In this document: in pieces, positions 1-7,610 of the stretch
Layout: each line of letters starts with the position of its first letter
Position numbering within the stretch: position 1 is the stretch's first letter
From: Planctomyces sp.
GTDB taxonomy: Bacteria; Planctomycetota; Planctomycetia; Planctomycetales; Planctomycetaceae
Reading direction: 5' to 3'
Assembly: GCA_016795105.1 (NCBI GenBank)
Contig: JAEUIH010000006.1
Location: 62,001-126,000, forward strand
Length of the DNA: 64,000 bases
The notes under the pieces: model-generated
The model's input: only the letters and a program-made list of their open reading frames with translations
Database searches by the model: none
Told to the model about the DNA's origin: nothing
Program-made: the position numbers and the translations under genes

Positions 1-1355
1 TAGCTGTGGAATTTTTCGCGATCAAGTCTCCAAATGGCGATGGAGAGTCGTGCCAGTTCGCAGGAATCCCCATGGGGAACCATTTTGGAGGTGGCGGATT
101 CACTGCATGAGCCGTGGACTGAAACCGGCAGTGCGATGACCGCGAGGTCGTCACCATACTTCTTGAAGGCTTCGCTGACAGCCTTGTGGGTGTTTCGGCA
201 GTGAGGACAGGTGTAGTCAAACATCTCCACGAAGACATATTTAGCGTCTGGCTTCCCCAGCAGTGGCCAGCGGGCAGGATCGAGTTTGAATTTGCCGGAG
301 ACACTGATCATTCGTGGTTCGGGTTTCGGGGCTTCCGGCTTTGGCTCTTCGGCCTGTTCCTGTTCCTGCGACTTGGCAGCCGGCTGAGTCTCGTCACCAG
401 CCTGAGTCTCTGAGTTACCGGATTCCTGACTGATCAGTTGTGCCATTCCCCAGAAGCGAGGAGGGACAATCAGCATGAGGTTTGAAGCAACGCCGTGCGT
501 CTCAGTCTGAGACTGATCAACGGGCTGAGAGTCTGCGGCATCGGCCGAATCTGAAGGCACAGTCGATTCGCCATCCTCATCCGGGGCATCGAAGACTTCC
601 ATTGATGAGTCTTCCATCGGAGCATCAAACAGTTCATCGGCCGCGGCGACTCCCGTACCAGAAGGGCTGTCGTTGCTTACCGGATCGTGTCGTTCAATGA
701 TGAACGTCTTTTGTTCGGGCTGAAGGTATTGTCCTGAGATCAGAATCGCGAGGCCAGTACAGGCGAGCGGCACCATGCGGCTCAGGTGGCCAAATCCATG
801 AGGCTGACGAAAGATGACGATTCCAGCGAGGAACAGGCCACAGGTGTGCGCCGCGAGGCAATACATACAAAGGTGACCAAGTGCAAACACCTGAATACCA
901 ATGAACCAGAGTGCAGCCAGACCTGCGGAGAGGCCTCCGGCAGTGACGACTTTCCAGCCATTGGAAAGCAGTCTTTCAGGAGTGCCCGGACGAAAAAACG
1001 CGAGCACAGCCAGAAGGCTGGCGTACAGGCCGAATGCTGGAACGCTGACAGGGATGCCAAACCATTTCGACCACGAGCTGGTGAGAACATGGCCACAGTC
1101 AAAAACCTGCCCCCCGCCGCATCCGTAGACTTCGGACGCCTGAAAGGCAGTCCAGGCCAGGTATCCTGAGACAGACAGGGCGACGAGGCAGAGAAGTCTC
1201 ATCGTCCATAGGAGTCTGCCTGACGGCAGAAGCTGTGACAGGGTTGTGCCTGGGGGCAGAGGCTGTGACTGCGTCTTGCCAGGAAAAGGGATCGAGACAT
1301 CCGAATGTTCGGATGACAGGTCGGGATCTGAGTGACCGGCAGCAGAAAATGACAT
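1..1355 (-). CDS. VKOR family protein fused to a DsbA/thioredoxin-like domain (3' end off the left edge)
   Basis: The predicted role is oxidative protein folding: a quinone-linked VKOR domain reoxidises a fused thioredoxin-like partner. The frame starts at the ATG at 1355 with GGAGAG just upstream and runs off the window at base 1, so about 451 codons are visible. After a roughly 45-residue polar leader, the membrane part carries the loop cysteines C79 and C87 and the quinone-site CxxC at C163-M-Y-C166, with several hydrophobic helices between. A Pro/Glu-rich linker follows, then a thioredoxin-fold start with the active site C383-P-H-C386 (codons 198-209). VKOR-Trx fusions are known in bacteria; I infer that the thioredoxin part is periplasmic. 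It is transcribed away from the halogenase-like gene. The first residues are the least certain part. Confidence 0.85.
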   Translation of the reverse strand, partial: MSFSAAGHSDPDLSSEHSDVSIPFPGKTQSQPLPPGTTLSQLLPSGRLLWTMRLLCLVALSVSGYLAWTAFQASEVYGCGGGQVFDCGHVLTSSWSKWFGIPVSVPAFGLYASLLAVLAFFRPGTPERLLSNGWKVVTAGGLSAGLAALWFIGIQVFALGHLCMYCLAAHTCGLFLAGIVIFRQPHGFGHLSRMVPLACTGLAILISGQYLQPEQKTFIIERHDPVSNDSPSGTGVAAADELFDAPMEDSSMEVFDAPDEDGESTVPSDSADAADSQPVDQSQTETHGVASNLMLIVPPRFWGMAQLISQESGNSETQAGDETQPAAKSQEQEQAEEPKPEAPKPEPRMISVSGKFKLDPARWPLLGKPDAKYVFVEMFDYTCPHCRNTHKAVSEAFKKYGDDLAVIALPVSVHGSCSESATSKMVPHGDSCELARLSIAIWRLDREKFHS

Positions 1356-1774
1356 GAGGGGGCTCTCCGTGCGGCATCCCCCCGTTCCCGAACACATCCG
1401 GTGTCACGTGCGATTTGTGGCAAAAAATACAACGTTGGTCGCGCGGAAGAGGGGAACCGCCTTCATGTCAAAATACATCCTGAATGGAAAGGTCTATCGG
1501 AAGAAATTCGTCCGGAAAGCAAAAAAAACGTGAAACCGAAGGGCGTAAGTCATGACTTGCGCAGGCTCTTCAATCCTCACCTGTAACACTCGGCGAATTT
1601 GCAGGTTCTGGAATTCGATGCCCGGCAGGGCCGGAAATTCGGGAATGAAAACAAGTCACGGCACGCCAGCTAAACGCCGAAAAACATGTCTGGACAATAC
1701 TTGTCCAAACGACTATAACGGTTTGTGGGGGAAATGGTGGGGTTCGAAGTCCGTAGTTCTGGAGCGAGGAAAAC
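1356..1774. other. Divergent intergenic region with promoter and dyad
   Basis: This stretch separates the divergent VKOR and halogenase-like genes. Apart from the promoter and dyad at 1691-1719 I find no convincing gene. The short open frames here have no ribosome binding sites or recognisable products. Confidence 0.6.
1691..1719 (+). promoter_or_regulatory. Sigma-70-like promoter with an overlapping operator-like dyad
   Basis: TGGACA at 1691-1696 (5/6 to the -35 consensus) lies exactly 17 bases before TATAAC at 1714-1719 (5/6 to the -10 consensus). A perfect dyad, TGGACAA-TAC-TTGTCCA at 1691-1707, covers the -35 box and part of the spacer, where a repressor would block polymerase. The predicted transcript would begin near 1726 and leave a leader of about 50 bases before the ATG at 1775. 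The base pattern is seen directly; the regulatory meaning is inferred. Confidence 0.5.
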
Positions 1775-3055
1775 ATGATCACGAAAGCCCCGGCTGAAAA
1801 AATAGGGTCTGAATATGACGTAATTGTGATGGGCGGTGGTCCGGCGGGCAGCACCTGTGCAACCTTGCTGGCTCAGAAGGGCCACAAAGTCGTACTCTTT
1901 GAACGAGACCACTTTCCCCGATTTCACATTGGGGAATCGCTGATTCCTCATACCTGGCACATTATGAATCGCCTGGGGTTACTGGACTGGATGCGTGAGG
2001 GGCACTTTACGAAGAAGTATGGTGTTCGGTTTGTGAACGAGCAGGGCAAGCTGTCTGAGCCGTTTCATTTTTCTGAGCATGATCCGCATGAATCATCACA
2101 GACCTGGCAGGTGCGTCGTAGCGAATTCGACGAGAAGCTGCTGAATAATTCCCGGGAGCACGGTGTCAGTGTGTTTGAGGGAGTTCGAGTTCTGGATGTG
2201 ATCTTTGAAGGTAAGCGAGCGGTTGGTGCTCGAGTGGTTGGCGAAGACGGCGTTGAGAAGGAAGTTCGGGCAAAAGTTGTGGTTGATGCCTGTGGTCAGT
2301 CATCCCGCATCATTGATAAGCTTGCTCTTCGCGAATGGGATCCGGTTCTGCGAAAGGCGGCGGTCTGGACGTACTGGAAGGGCGCACTTCGTGATCCGGG
2401 TGTTGACGGTGGCGCTACGATTGTGATTCAGGTGAAGGGCAAGGCCGGCTGGTTCTGGTACATTCCTCTCCACGATGACATCGTGAGTGTGGGCGTGGTT
2501 GCTGCGGACGACTACCTCTTCACGAATCGCACCTCAAAGGACCTCGAGTCGATCTATTTTGAAGAGGTTGAAAAGTGTCCTGGCCTTCAGCCTCGTCTGG
2601 CGAATGCGGAACGCTGCGATATCTTTCGAGCACAGAAGGAATACTCCTATCGTACCAGGCAGGCAGCCGGCGATGGCTGGGTGTTGGTCGGCGATGCGTT
2701 CGGGTTCCTGGACCCATTGTACTCGTCGGGTGTTCTGCTGGCTCTGACATCCGCCGGCATGGCAGCCGATGCGATTGGTGACGCACTTGCTGTGAACGAT
2801 CCTTCAGAGCAGAACCTGCGGAAGTGGGAAGCGAACTACAACAGTGGCATGGACCGGATGCGTCGACTGGTCTGTGAGTTCTATGATGGGCTGAACTTTG
2901 GCCGTCTGATTCGTCGCAATCCTGACAAGAAGGGATTGGTTACGGATGTGCTCATCGGAAACATCTTCAAGGAAGAGATCGACGAATTGTGGCCATTGAT
3001 TGACGAACTGCGTGCTGAAGATGCTCGCAACGCCACAACCTCCGCGATGAACTAG
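1775..3055 (+). CDS. FAD-dependent oxidoreductase of the flavin halogenase-like family
   Basis: This 426-residue flavoprotein has an N-terminal Rossmann motif GGGPAGS (about residues 21-27), the family block FPRFHIGESL (about 48-57), the halogenase-type signature WFWYIP (W-x-W-x-I-P) and a C-terminal GDAFGFLDPLYSSGV flavin-contact block. These match the FADH2-dependent halogenase group (PF04820) better than geranylgeranyl reductases, which share the overall fold. FTKKYGVRF offers lysines where halogenases place the catalytic one, but I cannot align it with certainty. The start has GAGG five bases upstream. The antiporter gene begins 11 bases after the stop, so the two are probably co-transcribed. 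Halogenation is inferred; many planctomycete members of this family have unknown substrates. Confidence 0.75.
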   Translation: MITKAPAEKIGSEYDVIVMGGGPAGSTCATLLAQKGHKVVLFERDHFPRFHIGESLIPHTWHIMNRLGLLDWMREGHFTKKYGVRFVNEQGKLSEPFHFSEHDPHESSQTWQVRRSEFDEKLLNNSREHGVSVFEGVRVLDVIFEGKRAVGARVVGEDGVEKEVRAKVVVDACGQSSRIIDKLALREWDPVLRKAAVWTYWKGALRDPGVDGGATIVIQVKGKAGWFWYIPLHDDIVSVGVVAADDYLFTNRTSKDLESIYFEEVEKCPGLQPRLANAERCDIFRAQKEYSYRTRQAAGDGWVLVGDAFGFLDPLYSSGVLLALTSAGMAADAIGDALAVNDPSEQNLRKWEANYNSGMDRMRRLVCEFYDGLNFGRLIRRNPDKKGLVTDVLIGNIFKEEIDELWPLIDELRAEDARNATTSAMN

Positions 3056-3066
3056 GATGTTGCCTG

Positions 3067-4551
3067 ATGAGTGCTTCGGAACCGAATGGCAGCATGGAGC
3101 CGAGTTCCAGCATGTCTTTCGGTTGGAAGGGCGCTTTTTGGTATTCGATTGCAATCATCCTCGCGATTGCAGCGTTTTATGGAATCCGGAGTGCGGGGAG
3201 CGAATTGACGGCTCCTCCTCCGGATTCTTCTGCATTAGCATCGACCGCTTCTGATGCCATTGTTGGTGAAACAAAGTCGAGTGGTGCGAAACCGCATGTG
3301 ATTTTGCATGTTACGCTGACACTGGCAGCGGTGATTGCGGTTGGCCTTCTTCTCGGCAAGCTGTGTCGATACATTGGACAGCCACCTGTGATAGGAGAAG
3401 TGATCGCGGGTATCTTTCTGGGGCCATCTCTGCTTGGGGCTCTGTGGCCGGAAGGCATGCAGCTTCTGATTCCATCCGCGGTATCTGACCCTGCTGGACA
3501 TGTTCCAGCGGCGCTGCATGCGATCAGCCAGCTGGGCGTCATTCTGTATATGTTTTTAGTTGGGCTTGAGCTGAATGCTGCTCAGCTGAAGGGACGTGCA
3601 TCGGCGGCCGTCGCGGTATCGCACGCGAGTATTGTCGCACCGTTCCTGCTGGGTTCGGTGCTATCACTCTGGTTGTATCCTCGGCTCTCGAATTCTGCCG
3701 TACCGTTTACAAGTTTTGCTTTGTTTATGGGTGTGGCGATGTCGGTGACGGCATTTCCCGTGCTTGCCCGAATCCTGTCAGATCGCGGGCTGGACAAGAC
3801 ACCTCTGGGCGTGCTGGCCCTGGGCTGCGCGGCCGCCGATGATGTAACAGCCTGGTGTCTGCTGGCCTTTGTTGTGGGTGTTGCGACTTCGCAGGTTCAG
3901 GAAGGCCTGATGGTGGCACTTTGGTCGTTTGTGTTTATCTCTGCGATGCTGTTCATTGTGCGGCCGCTGTTATTGAGATTTGTCGCCCGCCTGGATGCTC
4001 GTCAAAAACCGCTGCCTCCGTATGCCGTCTCTATTGTGTTTCTGCTGGTTCTGCTCGCCGCAGTGTGCACTGAGGTCGTTGGTATTCACGGAGTCTTTGG
4101 TGCATTTCTGATGGGGGCAGTGGTTCCGCACAACAGTCGAGTTGCCCATGAATTCTCGGAGAAGCTGAAGGACATGGTTGGTGTCCTGCTGTTACCAGCA
4201 TTCTTCGCCTATACAGGCATGCGAACCCAGATCGGGCTCGTCAGCGGACTGGATCACTGGGTGATGTGTTTTGTGATTATCCTGACAGCAGTTGCCGGAA
4301 AATTCGGTGGAACGCTGATCGCGGGAAGACTTGTACGCCAGTCCTGGACAACATCAGCCGCACTTGGAATCCTGATGAATACTCGAGGGTTGATGGAACT
4401 GATCGTTCTGAATATTGGCCTGGATCTGGGAGTGATCAGCCCAACTCTGTTCGCCATGATGGTCCTGATGGCGCTGGCAACAACAGTGATGACATCGCCG
4501 GCTTTGGTGTGGCTTCTTCGACGGGATTCATCGGGATCAATTCAGTTGTAG
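3067..4551 (+). CDS. CPA2-family cation/proton antiporter (KefB/NapA type)
   Basis: This 494-residue integral membrane protein should exchange Na+ or K+ for protons. An extra hydrophobic segment near residues 20-38 precedes the usual antiporter fold of about 12 helices. The helix 5 region contains AAADDVTAW, with paired aspartates as in electrogenic Na+/H+ members of the CPA2 family; KefB/KefC K+ exporters usually carry Gln-Asp there. There is no C-terminal TrkA-N or RCK domain, so the ligand gating of Kef proteins is not expected. It follows the halogenase-like gene by 11 bases, with AGGA about ten bases before the ATG. The transported ion is inferred from the DD motif only. Confidence 0.85.
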   Translation: MSASEPNGSMEPSSSMSFGWKGAFWYSIAIILAIAAFYGIRSAGSELTAPPPDSSALASTASDAIVGETKSSGAKPHVILHVTLTLAAVIAVGLLLGKLCRYIGQPPVIGEVIAGIFLGPSLLGALWPEGMQLLIPSAVSDPAGHVPAALHAISQLGVILYMFLVGLELNAAQLKGRASAAVAVSHASIVAPFLLGSVLSLWLYPRLSNSAVPFTSFALFMGVAMSVTAFPVLARILSDRGLDKTPLGVLALGCAAADDVTAWCLLAFVVGVATSQVQEGLMVALWSFVFISAMLFIVRPLLLRFVARLDARQKPLPPYAVSIVFLLVLLAAVCTEVVGIHGVFGAFLMGAVVPHNSRVAHEFSEKLKDMVGVLLLPAFFAYTGMRTQIGLVSGLDHWVMCFVIILTAVAGKFGGTLIAGRLVRQSWTTSAALGILMNTRGLMELIVLNIGLDLGVISPTLFAMMVLMALATTVMTSPALVWLLRRDSSGSIQL

Positions 4552-4642
4552 TAGGTGCAACTTGAAAATACTCCCGGGTGTGTTCAGAATCTGACCGGTT
4601 ACTGCATCCAGACAGACACCCGGTTGAGATTTGGACAAGCAC

Positions 4643-5215
4643 ATGCTGATACTGCAGCGGGCTCGGGATACGCACACTTCACGGACTGGCTCAGCAGAGC
4701 AGCAACAGAGCCATAAGGCTGTTAAACGGACGGCGGCTATAACAAATGATGAAGTGCGGCACGTTGTTGAGTCCCGGCTGATCGGATTTCGGCGCACGGA
4801 TCGCAGTTTTCTTCGCCGACTGTTTTCGGTCTTCTGGCTGTTGTTTACTCTGGAATGGGTGATGGCGTTTTGGTTTGGTCCACAGCCGCCCGAGCTCATT
4901 CGCGGGGAGGGATTTCAAGCCACATATCGGATCGATATTAATCAGGCGACCTGGGTGGAATGGCTTCAGCTGGAGGGAATTGGTCCGGCGTTGGCTCATC
5001 GACTGCAGGTGGACCGTGAGATTCGGGGTCCGTACGAGTCGATCGACGACCTTCGGAGAGTTTCCGGCATTGGACCTGCAACCATTGAACGGCTTCGACC
5101 CTGGCTGATTGAGCCATCCGGAAGATCATCAGAGCAGTCGACTGAGGAGCCGCAGTCCGACGAGGCAGAGGGCCCCGGCAAGGATACGGATGATGAGGGA
5201 CCCTCGAAGTCTTGA
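4643..5215 (+). CDS. Helix-hairpin-helix (ComEA-like) membrane-anchored protein
   Basis: The product has 190 residues. After about 55 mostly polar residues it has one hydrophobic segment (about 60-78), then a ComEA-type pair of helix-hairpin-helix motifs: DINQATWVEWLQLEGIGPAL and, about 30 residues later, LRRVSGIGPATIERLRPWL. A charged Glu/Asp/Ser-rich tail ends the protein. HhH pairs bind DNA without sequence specificity, and ComEA homologues help take up DNA across the envelope. Here the HhH part follows the membrane segment, consistent with display outside the inner membrane. I chose the ATG at 4643; a TTG four codons upstream is less likely. No competence genes lie nearby, so the DNA-uptake role is only suggested. 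Confidence 0.75.
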   Translation: MLILQRARDTHTSRTGSAEQQQSHKAVKRTAAITNDEVRHVVESRLIGFRRTDRSFLRRLFSVFWLLFTLEWVMAFWFGPQPPELIRGEGFQATYRIDINQATWVEWLQLEGIGPALAHRLQVDREIRGPYESIDDLRRVSGIGPATIERLRPWLIEPSGRSSEQSTEEPQSDEAEGPGKDTDDEGPSKS

Positions 5216-5269
5216 TGAAAGCATGGCTGCAAGCATCCAAACGTTGCAACAAAATGGCCGCACCAACCC

Positions 5270-5338
5270 AGTTTAACGGCGAGCCGGAGGCGTCGGAGTG
5301 CTGCGGGGGCTCCGACATATTGTGTTTGGGTTTCCAGT
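5270..5338 (+). repeat. Dispersed intergenic repeat, copy 1
   Basis: It begins with CAGTTTAACGGCGAGCCG followed by AGGCGTCGGAG, then GGGGGCTCCGAC and TGTGTTTGGGTTTCCAGT. GTCGGAG (5292-5298) and CTCCGAC (5310-5316) can pair as a 7-base stem. The same blocks recur near 7.4-7.6 kb and 19.85-20.5 kb. Confidence 0.8.
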
Positions 5339-5536
5339 CTTCACTCCTGCGAACTGAATCTGCTGGATGACCAATATTCCCTGTGTCGCTCTTTCGTACT
5401 ACTAACAGTTGAATTCTTTTCGAACCGCAAAGGTTCTAAACGGTGAGTTGCGTAAGTTGTTTGTAGAGTTTTGTGCATCGAGGATTGCAGTGAGTTGATG
5501 CCGACTGCATCCAGCGTGTAGCCAGCGCGATTGGTA

Positions 5537-5623
5537 ACCACGAAACACACACACGAAAGTACTCATCGCGCTCCGCCGTGATGACGAGTCCCCCGGTCCG
5601 TCCCTTCCGTGTCTTTCGTGGTT
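5537..5623. repeat. Inverted repeat with 15-base arms
   Basis: AACCACGAAACACAC (5537-5551) is matched in reverse complement, with one difference, by GTGTCTTTCGTGGTT (5609-5623). The roughly 57-base interior has no coding sense. It could be a small non-autonomous element or a structured transcript; the sequence alone does not decide. Confidence 0.55.
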
Positions 5624-5977
5624 CAAACGACCGCCCTGCATACTGCTGTTTCTTGTTGCATCCGGGTTCGCTGAGCACATTCGCCTTGTGTTTTTCAACC
5701 GCATTCCGGATAGTCTTCAGTGGCTTTGAGCGGTATCTGGTTCTGAAACCAGTGTCGTGAGATGACACCATAGTATAGTATCGCTATGGTCAGCACCGAA
5801 CCAAACCATCGGGGCAAGGGCAATTTGCTCACTATGTGAGATGGGAGGTGGAAATCTTGCGCACTGGTCTCTGAATTGCAATTACTCCCTGTTTGGGACC
5901 GTGGATTCTGCCGGGAGGAAATGTCTTCGTAGTTTGACTCACAGAATCGTGAGTTCGGTCCCGCAGTGAGGTCACAG

Positions 5978-6550
5978 ATGTTGAATCGGTTAAAGAGCGA
6001 GTGGTTGGCGTATTGCGCGATCTTTTGCACCGTGTGCATTTGCATCGTGGTCGCATATTGCGGGATTCGATGGTTTCAGTACTCATTTTCCGAACCCCCT
6101 CATGAGCACACTAACGAGAAGGCGATAGCACATTACTTGAGTAAGTTCAAAGACTCAGTCGATCGGAGAATTGCGACCGAAGTTCTTCGCAAGGCTACCA
6201 GGTGCTATGTGTTTGACGGCGGTACGTACTCGGGAGAACGTTGGTTCTGGACGTGCACGCTTGACTCAGAACAATCTTGCTTTCAACTCCTTCGTCAGAC
6301 TCCTTTCGAGGCGAATGTGCCGGGGATTCCCCTGGAGGTGAGCGATATGGTGCCCTATTCCAAAGTCGAGTTGCTTAAAGGCATGGTTGGTCCGCTTCAG
6401 TATCAGTCAGGCAAAGACTCTGCGTCTGTCTACTGGTTCCCGCACCTCGTTGAACGTGGCTGCTACTTCTTGATGACGGATGATGATCGCTACTACATGT
6501 TTCTCATTGATTTGGATCGCTGCCGAGTCTATGAGTGTTATCAGTCGTGA
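5978..6550 (+). CDS. Hypothetical membrane-anchored protein
   Basis: I do not recognise this 190-residue protein. It has one N-terminal hydrophobic segment (about residues 9-28, rich in Cys, Ile and Val) and then a soluble domain rich in Tyr, Trp and Cys, suggesting a single anchor with a periplasmic or extracellular domain. Its residue GTYSGERWFWTCTLDSE block is distinctive. The ATG at 5978 has GAGG six bases upstream, a better choice than the GTG at 5966. It lies in the repeat-rich island with no related neighbours and is likely lineage-specific or recently acquired. The clean ribosome binding site and 190 uninterrupted codons argue that it is a real gene. Confidence 0.6.
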   Translation: MLNRLKSEWLAYCAIFCTVCICIVVAYCGIRWFQYSFSEPPHEHTNEKAIAHYLSKFKDSVDRRIATEVLRKATRCYVFDGGTYSGERWFWTCTLDSEQSCFQLLRQTPFEANVPGIPLEVSDMVPYSKVELLKGMVGPLQYQSGKDSASVYWFPHLVERGCYFLMTDDDRYYMFLIDLDRCRVYECYQS

Positions 6551-6676
6551 TTGTTACGGGCCGAATTCACCGTGTAACGCTCTACGACTGTTGAAATGAC
6601 ATTTCAGCCAGAATGAAACCAAATCTACGACCAAAACCCGGCTCGTAACATTCACCGAATGACCCAGGAGGACTCC

Positions 6677-6958
6677 ATGAAGATTTACTATCCCTGCATT
6701 GTGCTGGCGTGGTTAATCACGTTTACGGTCTGTGCTGGCAGTGCTCCTTTCAGAGCAGGCAAGTTGCCGGAAATCCAGAAAATGGAAATTGAAAGATTAG
6801 AGAGCATTGCCTGGGGTGTTCCCATTGTGGCGGCGGTGGCCATAATAGTCGGTGCTCTGGTTCGCTTCATGTCGGCAAGTCGTTCAATGGTATTCTCTTT
6901 ACATGCCGCCATGATCTGTCTCTTTGCGAGGTTGACGTATTTGGCATTTAGTCAGTGA
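6677..6958 (+). CDS. Small hypothetical two-helix membrane protein
   Basis: This 93-residue protein has two or three hydrophobic stretches (about residues 3-20, 46-65 and 71-90), the first possibly a signal peptide, separated by a short charged linker. It resembles no family I know. A strong ribosome binding site, CAGGAGGA, sits five bases before the ATG at 6677, which makes that start much better than the ATG six codons upstream. It follows the orphan 190-residue gene by about 126 bases in the same orientation, and the two may be one accessory unit. Confidence 0.55.
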   Translation: MKIYYPCIVLAWLITFTVCAGSAPFRAGKLPEIQKMEIERLESIAWGVPIVAAVAIIVGALVRFMSASRSMVFSLHAAMICLFARLTYLAFSQ

Positions 6959-7045
6959 GGAATCCCGAAGTCGAATACCGGCGGCCCACAGCGATTCCTT
7001 GACTTGGATAGTGGCGCGGTGGGCACTCGATTCAGTTCCTGAGGG

Positions 7046-7081
7046 ATGTAAAAGGTGTCAGGAATGTAAAAGGTGGCAGGA
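7046..7081 (+). repeat. 18-base tandem duplication
   Basis: Two adjacent copies of ATGTAAAAGGTGTCAGGA, the second with G for T at one position, lie head to tail. Sequences of the AAAGGTGTCAGGAAC type are scattered in many bacterial genomes, sometimes near REP-associated transposases, but no transposase gene is present here. Confidence 0.7.
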
Positions 7082-7416
7082 ACCGTTTCGTTGCGTTTGA
7101 GAGTGTGTTTGCGGAGGCGGTGTCGGGCTGTCAGGCCTCGTGGAGCGTAGCGGAAAGGGGCGAGGCTGAGTCTAAACCGCGCGGTGCTGGTGGTCGGTAG
7201 CCAATCCGTGTCATCCACTTCATCCGAGGTTTAAAACGACATCCCGCCTGTGATTGGAACTCAAGACCACGAACTTCTGACCGCCAGCGACTTCCCCAAT
7301 CTGCTGGCCTCCCTGATTCTGCTGGATGAACATCGTGAGCCGAGATTGCAAGCCCCTGATCCAGGCCGGATACAAAGGCCCCACCGACCCTGCGTCGGTT
7401 GAGTCGGGGTCTTGCT

Positions 7417-7440
7417 AGTTTTCAAACCTGCGCTCCACCG
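7417..7440 (+). repeat. Dispersed repeat, second block
   Basis: The block AGTTTTCAAACCTGCGCTCC and the following ACCG match 19960-19983 with three differences. There it follows directly on the first block family, so both blocks belong to one composite repeat. Confidence 0.65.
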
Positions 7441-7544
7441 GCGTAGAGCCGGGTGGGGGCGTTGGTGGTGGGGTGTCGGGCCTGCTGGTTTTTGGACTTT
7501 CGGTCCATCGATGTTGAGCTGGGTTGGGCGGGAATGCTGCGGGG

Positions 7545-7574
7545 CTCCGACGCCTTCGGCTCGCCGTTAAACTG
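7545..7574 (-). repeat. Dispersed intergenic repeat, copy 2 (reverse orientation)
   Basis: Read on the minus strand it is CAGTTTAACGGCGAGCCG then AAGGCGTCGGAG. It ends 36 bases after the stop of the ABC permease gene, on the 3' side, as does copy 5 relative to its gene. Confidence 0.8.
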
Positions 7575-7610
7575 AAAACTGATGGATGTTCCAGATTTAC
7601 GCGATCAGGG

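Larger units (their letters stand above)
5216..5977. other. Gene-free repeat-bearing region
   Basis: I see no supported gene here. The stretch holds one copy of the dispersed repeat (5270-5338) and an inverted repeat (5537-5551 with 5609-5623). The short open frames match nothing I recognise. The region borders two orphan genes and may be an insertion scar. Confidence 0.5.
6959..7610. other. Gene-free region with several repeats
   Basis: No gene is supported. It contains an 18-base tandem duplication (7046-7081), a second dispersed-repeat block (7417-7440) and a reverse copy of the first block (7545-7574). A minus-strand frame of 88 codons over 6952-7218 crosses the tandem repeat and has no recognisable product. 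Confidence 0.5.

Noticed and set aside
1775-3055. Flavoprotein as geranylgeranyl reductase
   Set aside because: The WFWYIP signature and the GDAFGFLDPLYSSGV block fit the halogenase group better, although the families share the fold.
6952-7218. Minus-strand frame of 88 codons
   Set aside because: It runs through the 18-base tandem repeat (giving a repeated TFYIP) and ends at the 3' edge of the neighbouring gene; no product is recognised.
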